Shown here in pieces: positions 16,337 through 25,497 of a stretch of DNA of 64,000 nt. This DNA is from Erythrobacter fulvus. Its GTDB lineage: Bacteria; Pseudomonadota; Alphaproteobacteria; Sphingomonadales; Sphingomonadaceae. The stretch lies in NCBI RefSeq assembly GCF_028595285.1, contig NZ_JAQQXQ010000005.1:186001-250000 (forward strand). Reading direction: 5' to 3'. How positions within the stretch are numbered: the stretch's first letter is position 1; each line of letters opens with the position of its first letter. Below the pieces are notes generated by a model, which saw nothing but the letters and a program-made list of their open reading frames with translations, did not search any database and was not told the origin of the DNA. The translations under genes and the position numbers were made by a program.

Positions 16337-19300
16337 ATGAAATACGCACAGGTTGCGCCGCGTCGGCGTCGTTTTGTCCTCGGCACCGCTTCGGCGCTGG
16401 CGATGTCCGCTGCGCTTGTCTCGCCCGCACTCGCGCAAGATGCCGACGAGGATCAGGCTGCGAGCGAGGATGATGCCGTCGCAGAGCAGACAGGCCCCGA
16501 GATCATCGTTTCCGGCTTCCGCGCCTCGCTTGAATCCGCGCAGAACATTAAGCGCGACTCCGACACCTTCGTCGATGCGGTCACTGCCGAAGACATCGGC
16601 GCGCTGCCCGATCGTTCGGTGGCCGAAACGCTTCAGCGCATTCCCGGTATCACCATCGGCCGTTTCGAGAAGACGACCGACCCTGACCGCTTCTCGGTCG
16701 AAGGCACCGGGGTGATCATTCGCGGCCTGCCCTTCGCCCGTTCGGAACTGAACGGACGCGACATCTTCTCGGCCACCGGCGGCCGCGAACTGAGCTTTAA
16801 TGATGTATCGCCCGAACTGCTCGGCCGGGTCGAGGTGTTCAAGAACGTCACCGCCGACATGATCGAAGGCGGTCCGTCGGGTACGGTGAACCTTGTCACC
16901 CGCAAGCCGCTCGACACCAAGGGTCTCAAGCTCGCCGGTACGGTCGGGGTGAACTACGGCGACCTGCGGCAGGAATGGTCGCCGGAATTCTCGGTGCTCG
17001 GATCGAACACCTTCGAGACCGGCGCCGGTTCCTTTGGCATCCAGGCTTCCTATGCCTATTCCGAACTCAAGAGCCGCACCGATGCCTCGCAGGTGGCTGA
17101 CCCCTGCTACCGCGCAGCGGCGCTCGACGGGCCTTGTCTGCGGGCGCTGTCGGTCGGCTCGGGCGGCTTTGTCGGCGATCCCAATTTCGATCCGGCCAAC
17201 TTCCCGCCGCAAGGCGCGGTGCTGGTGCCCAAGGGCGCCGGGATCCGCACCACCGATCTCGATCGTACGCGCGAAGCGTTCTCGGGCATCCTGCAATACG
17301 AGGATCCGACCGGCAACTTCGTCGCGACCTTCGAATGGTTGCGTGCCGAAGCGAGCTTCGAGACCGAAGAATATGCGCTGATCTCGCGCGTGGACGACGA
17401 ACTGCTGTTCCCGCAGGCGCGCAACGGCACCACCATCCAGTATGACGAGAATGGCATCTTCCAGCGCGGCATTCTCAGCCAGCGTCAGGGCGATGCCTAT
17501 GCCACCCCGTTCGGTCGCGGCGGCATCCCGCTGGATTCGCTGCGCTTCCTGCGTGCGCTCGACACCACGACCGAAGATTTCTCGATCGATATCAAGTGGA
17601 ACGTTACCGATCGCTTCCGCGTCAACTTCGAAGCGCAGTCGATCAGCTCTGATCTCACCCGTGATTCGGTGTTCGGCGCAATGTCGACTTGGGCCGATGT
17701 CGATCTTGACCTGACCGGCTCGGTGCCCAAGGTCCAGTTCCTTGCGCCAGTCGGTTCGCCGGCCGATTACTTCTCCTCGGGTCTCAACACCTACTACTGG
17801 TTCGGCCTCGACAGCCGCGAGAAGAACGAGGGCGACCTGCAGAGCCTGCGCTTCGATGCCGAATATGACATCAGCGACGAAGGTTTCTTCAAGGCGGCAC
17901 GCTTCGGTGCGCGCTGGGCCGACCGTGATCGCACCACCCGCAACACCAATTTCAGCACTTGGGGCAACCTTTCGGCGGTCTGGGCAGGCCGCGCGGGCTG
18001 CGCCCCCTGGGGCGAGGGCGCCGGCTGCGGCGCGAGCGGACCGGGTCCGTTCGGCAACGGCTTCATTCCGGGCCGGTTCTACACCGGGCTTCCGGGTCAG
18101 GAATTCGCCATCGCGGGCGGTGCCTTCGTCGACGAATTCCCGAATTATGCGCAATACCGCAATCCGTTCGGCGACAATTTCCAGCGCGGCAACGTGCCGC
18201 TGCCGATCGAAAACGGCGCGGCATGGTATTTCGGCGGGGATGATTTCCTTGGCGAATACCTCTCGGGCCTGACCGATCAGCAGTTCGAGGAAATCCAGAA
18301 TTTCGGCATGTCGCCGGAACGTTTCAACTACGGTGTCAACGGCCGCATCCGTCCCGACGAGGTGACCGGTGAGCTTCTGCCGTGCGACATCGAAGGCGTG
18401 TTCTGCCCGGGTGAAGTCTCGGTCGTGTCCGAAGTCACCAAGGCGGCCTACGGGCGCGTCGATTTCGGCACCGATTTCAGCAATGGGTGGAATATCGAGG
18501 GCAATATCGGCCTGCGTTACGTCGAAACCCAGATTTCGACCTTCGGCCGGATCGGCTTCCCCGACCCGGGCCGCTTCGACACCCCGGTGCTCGAAAACGG
18601 CGTGCAGGTCGGTGGCGGCAACGGCGACGGCGTCGTGCAGGTCAGCGAAGTCACTGCGGGCTGTAATTTCGGCACCGGCGCACCGCCGCCGATCAGTCTG
18701 CAAGGCATCTGCCAGCTTTCGCCCGATCGCCTGGCGCAATTCGCCGCGGCGCATACCGGCGAAATCCTGATCGACGATCGCGACATCACTTTCGACCACT
18801 GGCTGCCGAGCTTCAATGCGCGGCTTGATGTGGGCGACGGTCTGCTGTTCCGCGTTGCCGCGTCGAAGAACATCTCGCGCCCCGACCTGCAGCTGTTCCG
18901 CGCCGGTGGCGGCATCGGCGACAATACCGTGGCGCTGGCCAATGCGGGTGCCGATGCACTTGCCAACGGGCCGCTGTTCGCGCTCCAAACCGGCAACCGC
19001 AACCTGCTGCCGGTTTCGGTGTGGAATTATGACCTTTCGGTTGAATGGTACTTCGCCGAAGTCGGTTCGCTGACCTTTGCGGTGTTCGCCAAGGATGTGA
19101 ACGGGTTCATCGATCAGGGCTTCTCGCGGGTGGATTACCAGGGCGCGAACGGTCCGATCGACGTCAACGTGCAGGGTCCGGCGAACTTCCAGGACGGCTG
19201 GCTCAAGGGCTTCGAGCTTGCCCATCAGCAGGTCTATGACTTCCTGCCGGGCGTGCTGAGCGGTCTGGGGACGCAGTTCACCTACACCTATGTCGATGGC

Positions 19301-19738
19301 GGCGACTTCTCGAACCCGAACCTGTCCGACTTTGGCCAGGCGTCGATCACCACCGGTGCCAACCAGCTGGGCGGCGGCGCGTTCGTCGCGCAGCAGCCGC
19401 TGGCAGGCATTTCCAAGCACTCGTTCAACGCCACGGTGTTCTACGAGAAGGGCCCGCTGTCGATGCGTGCCGCCTATAACTGGCGCTCGGAATTCCTGAT
19501 TACCCCGCGCGACGACATCTTCCCGTTCTCGCCGATCTGGCAGGAAGACACCGGGCAGCTCGACGCGTCGATCTTCTATTCGGTTACGGACAAGATCAAG
19601 CTGGGTATCCAGGGCGTGAACCTGCTCGACGAAATCACCGAGACGAGCCAGGTGGTCGACTTCGACGGTACGCGGGTGACGCGTTCGGCGTTCCGCAACG
19701 ACCGCCGCTTCACCTTCCTAGCGCGGTTCGATTTCTGA
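16337..19738 (+). CDS. TonB-dependent receptor, large Caulobacter-type
   Basis: Seen: 1133 residues from ATG 16337 with GGGAGG upstream. A signal peptide (cleavage near residue 33, SPALA/QDADED) and acidic stretch precede a TonB-box-like segment (EIIVSGFRASL). The plug domain is about 70-200 (ADRSVAETLQRIPGITIGR-type block, RGLPFARSELNGRD, GGPSGTVNLVTRKPLD). A long beta-barrel ends in the outer-membrane signature ...FTFLARFDF. Known: this class imports glycans or their derivatives across the outer membrane using TonB energy. Neighbouring LacI, MFS and GH3 genes suggest an oligosaccharide substrate, and the adjacent halogenase is unexplained. A strong terminator follows. Confidence 0.92.
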   Translation: MKYAQVAPRRRRFVLGTASALAMSAALVSPALAQDADEDQAASEDDAVAEQTGPEIIVSGFRASLESAQNIKRDSDTFVDAVTAEDIGALPDRSVAETLQRIPGITIGRFEKTTDPDRFSVEGTGVIIRGLPFARSELNGRDIFSATGGRELSFNDVSPELLGRVEVFKNVTADMIEGGPSGTVNLVTRKPLDTKGLKLAGTVGVNYGDLRQEWSPEFSVLGSNTFETGAGSFGIQASYAYSELKSRTDASQVADPCYRAAALDGPCLRALSVGSGGFVGDPNFDPANFPPQGAVLVPKGAGIRTTDLDRTREAFSGILQYEDPTGNFVATFEWLRAEASFETEEYALISRVDDELLFPQARNGTTIQYDENGIFQRGILSQRQGDAYATPFGRGGIPLDSLRFLRALDTTTEDFSIDIKWNVTDRFRVNFEAQSISSDLTRDSVFGAMSTWADVDLDLTGSVPKVQFLAPVGSPADYFSSGLNTYYWFGLDSREKNEGDLQSLRFDAEYDISDEGFFKAARFGARWADRDRTTRNTNFSTWGNLSAVWAGRAGCAPWGEGAGCGASGPGPFGNGFIPGRFYTGLPGQEFAIAGGAFVDEFPNYAQYRNPFGDNFQRGNVPLPIENGAAWYFGGDDFLGEYLSGLTDQQFEEIQNFGMSPERFNYGVNGRIRPDEVTGELLPCDIEGVFCPGEVSVVSEVTKAAYGRVDFGTDFSNGWNIEGNIGLRYVETQISTFGRIGFPDPGRFDTPVLENGVQVGGGNGDGVVQVSEVTAGCNFGTGAPPPISLQGICQLSPDRLAQFAAAHTGEILIDDRDITFDHWLPSFNARLDVGDGLLFRVAASKNISRPDLQLFRAGGGIGDNTVALANAGADALANGPLFALQTGNRNLLPVSVWNYDLSVEWYFAEVGSLTFAVFAKDVNGFIDQGFSRVDYQGANGPIDVNVQGPANFQDGWLKGFELAHQQVYDFLPGVLSGLGTQFTYTYVDGGDFSNPNLSDFGQASITTGANQLGGGAFVAQQPLAGISKHSFNATVFYEKGPLSMRAAYNWRSEFLITPRDDIFPFSPIWQEDTGQLDASIFYSVTDKIKLGIQGVNLLDEITETSQVVDFDGTRVTRSAFRNDRRFTFLARFDF

Positions 19739-19761
19739 CGCGAGCGATGACGGGATGAGTG

Positions 19762-19799
19762 CAGGGCTGCTGGGAGCGGGAACGCTGTCAGCAGCCCTG
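19762..19799 (+). terminator. Intrinsic terminator after the TonB receptor gene
   Basis: Seen: a perfect 11-bp stem (CAGGGCTGCTG / CAGCAGCCCTG) with a 16-base loop, 23 bases after the receptor stop, followed by TCGCTTT. The T tract is short, but position and stem strength support termination before the LacI gene. Confidence 0.65.
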
Positions 19800-19898
19800 T
19801 CGCTTTGCGGGGCAATCGATGCACCGCAGCCGGCGCTGGCCCCGCCATCAGGGCGGTAGGGCGGACGCCTGTGCGAACAAAACGATGCGAAAGGGCTT

Positions 19899-19918
19899 GC
19901 GGGCAAGCGCTTTCCCGC
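19899..19918. promoter_or_regulatory. Palindrome upstream of the LacI gene
   Basis: Seen: GCGGGCAAGCGCTTTCCCGC, 18 of 20 positions palindromic around a central CG, about 100 bases before the LacI start. Known: AAGCGCTT cores are typical LacI-family operators. Inference: candidate autoregulatory site. Its sequence differs from the AACG(T/C)T sites at 16245 and 22326, so it may be recognised by another regulator. Confidence 0.5.
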
Positions 19919-20017
19919 GCAATTCGCCATCAACGGGATCAGGATATATCAATGTGCCCAAGCCCCTGACACTGGGCGGGTGTGCATGAACCAGACGGGA
20001 CGGAAAGACGCGAAGCA

Positions 20018-21073
20018 ATGGCGCGGGGGCGCAAGACAGTAACGATCAGGGATGTTGCCGAGGATGCGGGAGTCTCGCTCCAGACGGTAAGCCGTGTCGT
20101 CAATGGCGGCCCGAATGTGCGCCCGCAACTGCGCGACAAGGTGCGCGCCTCGATCGAGCGGCTGGGCTATGTTCCCAGCCTTGCCGCCCAGCGCATGAGC
20201 GGGTCGCGCTCCTACATCATCCTCGCCATCAATGATCGCGAACGCACACTGGCCGACTGGCGCGAACGGCGCGGTACGGACTGGGTCGACCAGATGCTGC
20301 TGGGCGGCATCCTGACCTGTTCGAAACACGGCTACCGGATGATGGTGGAACTGGTCGATACCCATTCCGACCATGTCGAACGCGAACTCGGCGCGGCGAT
20401 CTCGGCGCTCCAGCCCGACGGCGTGGTGCTGACGCCGCCACACTCGGAAAATAGCCTGATCACCGATCTGCTGGCGGCGCGGGGCATTCCCTTCGCGCGG
20501 ATCGGATCGAAACAGCCGGGACCGGGCATTCCGCTTACGATGGGCGATGAAGGCGCGGCGCATCTTGCCACGAACCGCCTGATCGAGCTTGGTCACCGCG
20601 CGATCGCGATGATCGCGGGCCCGGCCCAATACAGCCTCAGCGGCTGGCGCATCGACGGCTGGAAGCGGGCGCTTGAGGAGCATGGACTGCCAAGCGAGGG
20701 CCTGCTCGAAACCGGCGATTTCGGCTACGAATCCGGCACGCGCGCCGCACGCGCACTGCTTGATCGCAGGCCCGATCTTACAGCGATCATCGCGTCGAGC
20801 GACCAGATGGCGCTCGCCGCGCTCGAAGTCGCGCGCGACCGCGGCCTAATGGTGCCGCGCGACCTCTCGCTGATTTCCTTCGACAACACTCCGATCGTGC
20901 GCTTCTCGCAGCCGCCGTTGACCGCTGTCGACCAACCGATTGCCGAAACCGTGTCGCGCGCGGTCGAGCAGCTGATAGCGCGCTTGCCCGAAGGCGAAGG
21001 CGACAAGGTGATCGAGGTCGCCGCAGGTCTGGTCGAGCGGTCCTCCACCGCGCCTGCGCCGGGCACAGCTTGA
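20018..21073 (+). CDS. LacI-family transcriptional regulator
   Basis: Seen: 351 residues from ATG 20018 (MARGRKTVTIRDVAEDAGVS). The N-terminal LacI helix-turn-helix and hinge (VSLQTVSRVVNGGPNVRP, GYVPSLAAQRMSG) are followed by a periplasmic-binding-protein-like sensor domain (DGVVLTPPHSEN, LIELGHRAIAMIAGP, FDNTPIVRFSQPPLTAVDQP). Known: represses catabolic genes until an (oligo)saccharide binds. The MFS gene begins within its stop codon (TTGA), so the two form an operon. Candidate operators lie before the receptor and GH3 genes. The frame extends 12 residues upstream, but those are not LacI-like. Confidence 0.92.
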   Translation: MARGRKTVTIRDVAEDAGVSLQTVSRVVNGGPNVRPQLRDKVRASIERLGYVPSLAAQRMSGSRSYIILAINDRERTLADWRERRGTDWVDQMLLGGILTCSKHGYRMMVELVDTHSDHVERELGAAISALQPDGVVLTPPHSENSLITDLLAARGIPFARIGSKQPGPGIPLTMGDEGAAHLATNRLIELGHRAIAMIAGPAQYSLSGWRIDGWKRALEEHGLPSEGLLETGDFGYESGTRAARALLDRRPDLTAIIASSDQMALAALEVARDRGLMVPRDLSLISFDNTPIVRFSQPPLTAVDQPIAETVSRAVEQLIARLPEGEGDKVIEVAAGLVERSSTAPAPGTA

Positions 21074-22284
21074 ATATTCCGGGCCCGGAGGCGGCGGCCC
21101 GCCAGCCGGGCTGGTTCCTGATCCTGTTCGCGCTGGCCGCAGCAGGCGGTGCGGTGGCCTATGTCCCCTTGTTGACGGTGCTGTTGCCGCAGCGCATCGC
21201 GGAATTGCAGGGGGCAGAGGATGTCGCCGTGCTCGCACGGGTGACCTTCTTCGGTGCGGTCGTCGCCAGTATAGCCAACATTGTCGCCGGGATACTGAGC
21301 GATCGCAGCGCTTTGCGCCGACCATGGATCCTCGCAGGGCTGGCCCTGTCCAGCGTGCTGCTGATCGCGGTCGGCGAGGCGCGCTCGGCGAGTGAACTGG
21401 TGCTGCTGGTGATGGCCTGGCAGGTGGGGTTGAACCTGATGCTGGCACCGCTGATGGCGTGGGCGGGGGATTGTTTTCCCGATAGCCAGAAGGGCGTGCT
21501 CGGCGGGGCGTTGGCCCTGTCTCCGGCGCTGGGCGCATTGGCGGGATCGCTGGTGACCTATGGCGGGCTGGTGCCGCCAGAGGCAAGGCTGTGGCTGGTA
21601 GCGGCGCTGGTGGCGGCGCTGGTCTTGCCTGCGGTGATATTCGGCGGCGCACGGCGGCGCGCGGAGCTGTTGCAGCCGCGACCGGAGGTCCTGCCGGGAT
21701 CTACTGTCCCGCGAGGCCAGGCTGTAAGACGGATGTGGCTGGCGCGGTTTCTGGTGCAGGTGGCAGAGGGCGGAATGTTCGCTTTCCTGCTGTTCTGGCT
21801 GCGATCGCTGGCACCCGATTTTCCGGAAAATTCGGCGGCCAATATCTTCAGCCTCGTGCTGGTCTGTGCGGTGCCCCTGTCATTGCTGCTGGGGCGCTGG
21901 TCCGACCGTCATGGTCGGCCGATCCTGCCGCTCGCGGGATGCGCGCTGCTGTGCGCGCTGGGCATGCTGGCCATGGCGGGCGCGGGCGATCTTACGCAGG
22001 CGGTGGCGGGATACGTCATCTTCGCCATCGCTGCGGCCATTTTCCTCTCGCTCCACGCCAGCCAGACTTTGCGGGTGCTGCCGGCGCCCGAACATCGGGG
22101 CCGCGATCTGGCTCTGTTCAATCTTACCAACACCCTGCCGGCGATGGTGATGCCTTGGCTGACCGTGCTGCTGGTGCCCGAACTGGGCTATTCTGCCCTG
22201 TTCGTTCTGTTTGCGGTGCTTTCGCTGGTGAGCGCGGTTCTGCTCGCTTCCTTTGCCCGCCCGCTGGCAACTCCCGGAAACTGA
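21070..22284 (+). CDS. MFS transporter
   Basis: Seen: 404 residues from a TTG at 21070 that overlaps the LacI stop. No ATG occurs before residue about 117, so the TTG is the only sensible start. Twelve hydrophobic segments are visible, with an MFS-type loop after helix 2 (GILSDRSALRRPW) and a matching loop in the second half (LLGRWSDRHGRP). Known: major facilitator sugar or drug transporters of the inner membrane. Coupling to LacI and closeness to a GH3 enzyme suggest import of an oligosaccharide or its hydrolysis product. Confidence 0.85.
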   Translation: MNIPGPEAAARQPGWFLILFALAAAGGAVAYVPLLTVLLPQRIAELQGAEDVAVLARVTFFGAVVASIANIVAGILSDRSALRRPWILAGLALSSVLLIAVGEARSASELVLLVMAWQVGLNLMLAPLMAWAGDCFPDSQKGVLGGALALSPALGALAGSLVTYGGLVPPEARLWLVAALVAALVLPAVIFGGARRRAELLQPRPEVLPGSTVPRGQAVRRMWLARFLVQVAEGGMFAFLLFWLRSLAPDFPENSAANIFSLVLVCAVPLSLLLGRWSDRHGRPILPLAGCALLCALGMLAMAGAGDLTQAVAGYVIFAIAAAIFLSLHASQTLRVLPAPEHRGRDLALFNLTNTLPAMVMPWLTVLLVPELGYSALFVLFAVLSLVSAVLLASFARPLATPGN

Positions 22285-22325
22285 CCGCTTGGCGCTTGCA
22301 AAAGCGGGCGGGGTTTGTAGTATCT

Positions 22326-22339
22326 TGATAACGTTCTCA
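22326..22339. promoter_or_regulatory. Candidate LacI-family operator upstream of GH3 gene
   Basis: Seen: TGATAACGTTCTCA, palindromic at 12 of 14 positions around the central CG. It is 49 bases before the GH3 start and matches the site at 16245-16258. Known: the central AACGTT arrangement is typical of LacI-family sites. Inference: the local LacI protein co-regulates the GH3 gene and the receptor. Confidence 0.65.
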
Positions 22340-22387
22340 ACGGAACGGCTGGCCAGCATATCAATGGTCTTGGGAGGGACTTGTCTG

Positions 22388-24772
22388 GTGACGCGTAATA
22401 TTTTCGGGCAGCTCGCGACAGGTGCGGGCCTTGCCGCCCTGCTGGCTGGTTGTTCCGCCACGCCGCCAGTGCAATCGACCGGCACGCCTGTGCAGGCGGC
22501 GGAGCAGGGCGCGCCCGCTTCGCCCGAGCAGCTGCTTGCGCGCATGAGTGTCAAGCGCAAGGTCGCGCAGATTATCATGCCCGACATCGGCTCAATCACG
22601 CCCAAGGATGTGCGTCGCTACCGTTTCGGCACGATCCTGAACGGCGGCAATTCCGGGCCCTATGGCGACGACGAGGGGCCGGCGGCAGACTGGCTCAAGC
22701 TGGCTGACGAATTCTGGGAGGCTTCCACTGCGCCGCTGAAGGGTGATGAACCCGTCATCCCCTCAGTGTGGGCAACCGACGCCGTGCACGGCCATGCCAA
22801 TGTCATCGGCGCGACGGTGTTTCCGCACAACATCGCGCTGGGCGCGACCGGCGATGCTGATCTGATCCGCCGCATCGGCGCCGCCACCGCGATCGAGATC
22901 GAGGTGACCGGCATCGACTGGACCTTCGCCCCAACCATCGCAGTTGCGCGGGACGATCGCTGGGGCCGCACCTATGAAAGTTATTCCGAAGACCCGGCAC
23001 TGGTCGCGCGGCTCGGCGCAGCGATGGTTGAAGGGTTGCAGGGCCGCCCGGGCGAACCGGGTTTCCTTGGCGTGGGCAAGGTTGCGGCGACTGCCAAGCA
23101 CTTCTTCGGCGACGGCGGCACTGCGCAAGGTGTCGACCAGGGCGACGTCGACGGCGATCTTGCCGAACTGATGGCAATCCACGCCGCGCCCTATCCCGCC
23201 GCGATCGGTGCGGGCGTGGCCAGTGTGATGGCCAGTTTCAATTCGATCAACGGCACCAAGATGCACGGCAACGCCCCGCTTCTGACCGGCGAACTGCGCG
23301 GCAATCTGGGCTTTGGCGGACTGGTCGTCGGCGACTGGAACGGGCACGGGCAGGTTGAAGGCTGCACCAACAGCAACTGCCCCGATGCATTGCTGGCAGG
23401 CCTTGATGTCTACATGGTGCCCGAGGACTGGAAGGCGCTCCATCGCTCGCTGGTCAAGCAGGTGAAGAACGGCACCATCCCCATGCAACGGCTTGACGAG
23501 GCGGTTCTGCGGGTGCTGCGGCTTAAGCAGCAACTGGGCATTTTCGGTGGCGAGGTGAAACCCTCGGCGCGGGCGTTTGGTGAGCGCTGGGATCTGCTTG
23601 GCTCTTCCGAACACCGCGCAATCGCGCGCGAGGCGGTGGCCAAGTCGCAGGTGATCCTCAAGAACAGCGGCGTGCTGCCCCTGAAGGCGGGGGCGCGGAT
23701 CGAAGTGGCGGGCATGGCCGCCGACAATATCCCGCAACAGGCCGGTGGCTGGTCGGTGACGTGGCAGGGCGGCGGCGAGCTGACCGCCGAGCAATTCCCC
23801 GGCGCAACGTCGATCTATGACGGGATTGCCGCCGCCGCACGCGAGGCAGGCGGCACGGCGGTGCTGGCACCAAAGGGCAGCATGTCCGGCAAGCCTGATG
23901 TCGCGATCGTGGTATTCGGCGAAGAGCCCTATGCCGAATTCGTCGGCGACCGGAAGGATCTCGCCTTTCGGGACGAGGAAGGGCTCGAACTGCTGCGCGC
24001 CTATCGTGCGCGCGGCATCCCCACCGTGGCGGTGTTCCTCTCGGGCCGGCCCTTGTGGGTCAACCGCGAGATCAATGCCGCCGATGCCTTCGTCGCCGCC
24101 TGGCTGCCGGGCAGCGAGGGGGCAGGGGTTTCCGACGTTCTGTTCGGCCATCGGCCCGCGACCGGGCGCCTGTCGTTCAGCTGGCCCGCGCATTGCGGGG
24201 GCACTCCGGTCAACGGGCCGGAAGGCGCGCTGTTTCCGCTCGGCTACGGCCGCGATCTTAGCGATACTTCGGAACTCGCACCGCTCGACGAGACCTGCAC
24301 CTCGCTGACAACCGATACCGGCGCTGTGTGGTTCGCTTCCGGGCGGCTCGGCATGCAGGTGCAGGCCGTCGCCGATAATGCCGTGCTGCCCGATCTGCGC
24401 GGCACCGGCAACGGCATCACCGCCACCGGGATCGACCGCAAGGCGCAGGAGGATGCACGCCTTGTCGCTTTTGCGCCCGGAGCCAAGCTGCGCCTGACCG
24501 GTCCCGAAAGCGAAGCAGGCTGGCGCATCGCCTATCAGGTGGAAGACCGGCCCAAGTCGCAGGTGACCGTGACCGCTGACGGCAAGGCGCTCGACATTAC
24601 GCAGAAGCTGTCGGTTGCCGAGGGCAAGGGCTGGCGCGAGATGGTGCTGACCAGCGCCTGCCTCGGCGAAGTCGGCGAACAGCTGACTTTCTCGTCCAAG
24701 GGCAAGTTCGCAATCCAGATCAGCGAAATCGCGCGTGACGAGAATGCTGCCGATGCGGAGTGTTCGTTCTGA
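22388..24772 (+). CDS. Glycoside hydrolase family 3 lipoprotein (beta-glucosidase/exo-beta-glucanase)
   Basis: Seen: 794 residues from GTG 22388, with GGGAGGGA at 22372-22379. A lipoprotein signal (GLAALLAGC, Cys22) is followed by the GH3 N-terminal barrel with KHFFGDGGT and the nucleophile motif LVVGDWNGH (Asp316). The GH3 C-terminal domain contains GEEPYAEFVGDRKDL with candidate acid/base glutamates. A final ~170-residue beta-rich domain follows, as in ExoP-type enzymes. Known: exo-acting hydrolases releasing glucose from beta-glucans or cello-oligosaccharides. The lipobox places it on a membrane facing the periplasm. A LacI-type operator lies in its promoter. Exact linkage specificity cannot be read from sequence. 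Confidence 0.92.
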   Translation: MTRNIFGQLATGAGLAALLAGCSATPPVQSTGTPVQAAEQGAPASPEQLLARMSVKRKVAQIIMPDIGSITPKDVRRYRFGTILNGGNSGPYGDDEGPAADWLKLADEFWEASTAPLKGDEPVIPSVWATDAVHGHANVIGATVFPHNIALGATGDADLIRRIGAATAIEIEVTGIDWTFAPTIAVARDDRWGRTYESYSEDPALVARLGAAMVEGLQGRPGEPGFLGVGKVAATAKHFFGDGGTAQGVDQGDVDGDLAELMAIHAAPYPAAIGAGVASVMASFNSINGTKMHGNAPLLTGELRGNLGFGGLVVGDWNGHGQVEGCTNSNCPDALLAGLDVYMVPEDWKALHRSLVKQVKNGTIPMQRLDEAVLRVLRLKQQLGIFGGEVKPSARAFGERWDLLGSSEHRAIAREAVAKSQVILKNSGVLPLKAGARIEVAGMAADNIPQQAGGWSVTWQGGGELTAEQFPGATSIYDGIAAAAREAGGTAVLAPKGSMSGKPDVAIVVFGEEPYAEFVGDRKDLAFRDEEGLELLRAYRARGIPTVAVFLSGRPLWVNREINAADAFVAAWLPGSEGAGVSDVLFGHRPATGRLSFSWPAHCGGTPVNGPEGALFPLGYGRDLSDTSELAPLDETCTSLTTDTGAVWFASGRLGMQVQAVADNAVLPDLRGTGNGITATGIDRKAQEDARLVAFAPGAKLRLTGPESEAGWRIAYQVEDRPKSQVTVTADGKALDITQKLSVAEGKGWREMVLTSACLGEVGEQLTFSSKGKFAIQISEIARDENAADAECSF

Positions 24773-24841
24773 CAAGACGATGCGACTGAGGGCACATCGC
24801 CCCTTTCGCCGCGCGCCCTGATCGCCTAACGCGGCGCCACC

Positions 24842-25363
24842 GTGTCGCGGAGCCGTTCCCCCTTGTCCCGCTTTGCCCTGCTGGCGGCCGCCCTGGCGGC
24901 GCTGTTGCAGTGGGCGGTGCCGCATGGCTGGATGATCGGCAAGGCCCGTGCGGGAGAGGCGGTGCTGGTACCCTGTCCGGGGGTGTCGCCTGCGCTGGCG
25001 GCGTTCGTCGGCTCTGCGCCTGCTTCTCCTCCGATGGCCAAACCGGCGATGATGTCGATGATGGCGATGGTCCATGGCGGCGATCACACCGCGCATCATG
25101 CCGATCATGCCATGACCGAAGCTGGCGCGCCTGCGCCTGTTTCGGATCACTTCGGGCATGACAGCCACGCCAGCTTTGCCAGCGCGCTGTGCGATTTTGC
25201 CGCGATGGGTGCGCCTGTGCTGCCGCCCGCGCCGCCCGTGCTCGATTTGCTTCCACCGGTTCCCGCCGCGCCGCGTCTGCCGGCCCGGTTGGCGATTCTG
25301 CCCGGCCGGGGCCTTGCCGCTCCGCCGCCGCCGGCCACCGGCCCGCCCTCACTCACGGTCTGA
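24842..25363 (+). CDS. DUF2946-type protein, histidine-rich, likely copper-related
   Basis: Seen: 173 residues from GTG 24842. An N-terminal hydrophobic segment (FALLAAALAALLQWAVPHGWM) is followed by VPCPG, a histidine/methionine-rich loop (HGGDHTAHHADHAM, DHFGHDSHASF) and SALCDFAAMG, then a proline-rich tail. The PHGWM, CPG, His-rich and C-x-FA order fits DUF2946 proteins, small envelope proteins often found beside copper TonB receptors. It lies 134 bases before such a receptor. Inference: periplasmic metal binding. No enzymatic motif is visible. Confidence 0.7.
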   Translation: MSRSRSPLSRFALLAAALAALLQWAVPHGWMIGKARAGEAVLVPCPGVSPALAAFVGSAPASPPMAKPAMMSMMAMVHGGDHTAHHADHAMTEAGAPAPVSDHFGHDSHASFASALCDFAAMGAPVLPPAPPVLDLLPPVPAAPRLPARLAILPGRGLAAPPPPATGPPSLTV

Positions 25364-25497
25364 CTTCAGCCGCGCTGTTCGCGTCCCGCAAGATGCGGGG
25401 CGGACTGTGCTGTCTTGCTTTGACCGGGGAGATCCCGGGCCGTCGGTGCTGTCCGCAAGGGCGGACCGTGCCGGGCGGAGCAATCGGAATTATCATC

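Noticed and set aside
16316..19420. 1034-codon open frame antisense to the large TonB receptor
   Set aside because: Same reason: the receptor on the plus strand has signal, plug and barrel features; the antisense frame has none.
22763..25168. 801-codon open frame antisense to the GH3 gene
   Set aside because: It runs across two plus-strand genes and lacks any recognisable domain.
25364..25497. Possible riboswitch upstream of the second TonB receptor
   Set aside because: No cobalamin-box or other known riboswitch core is visible; only a small 6-bp hairpin.
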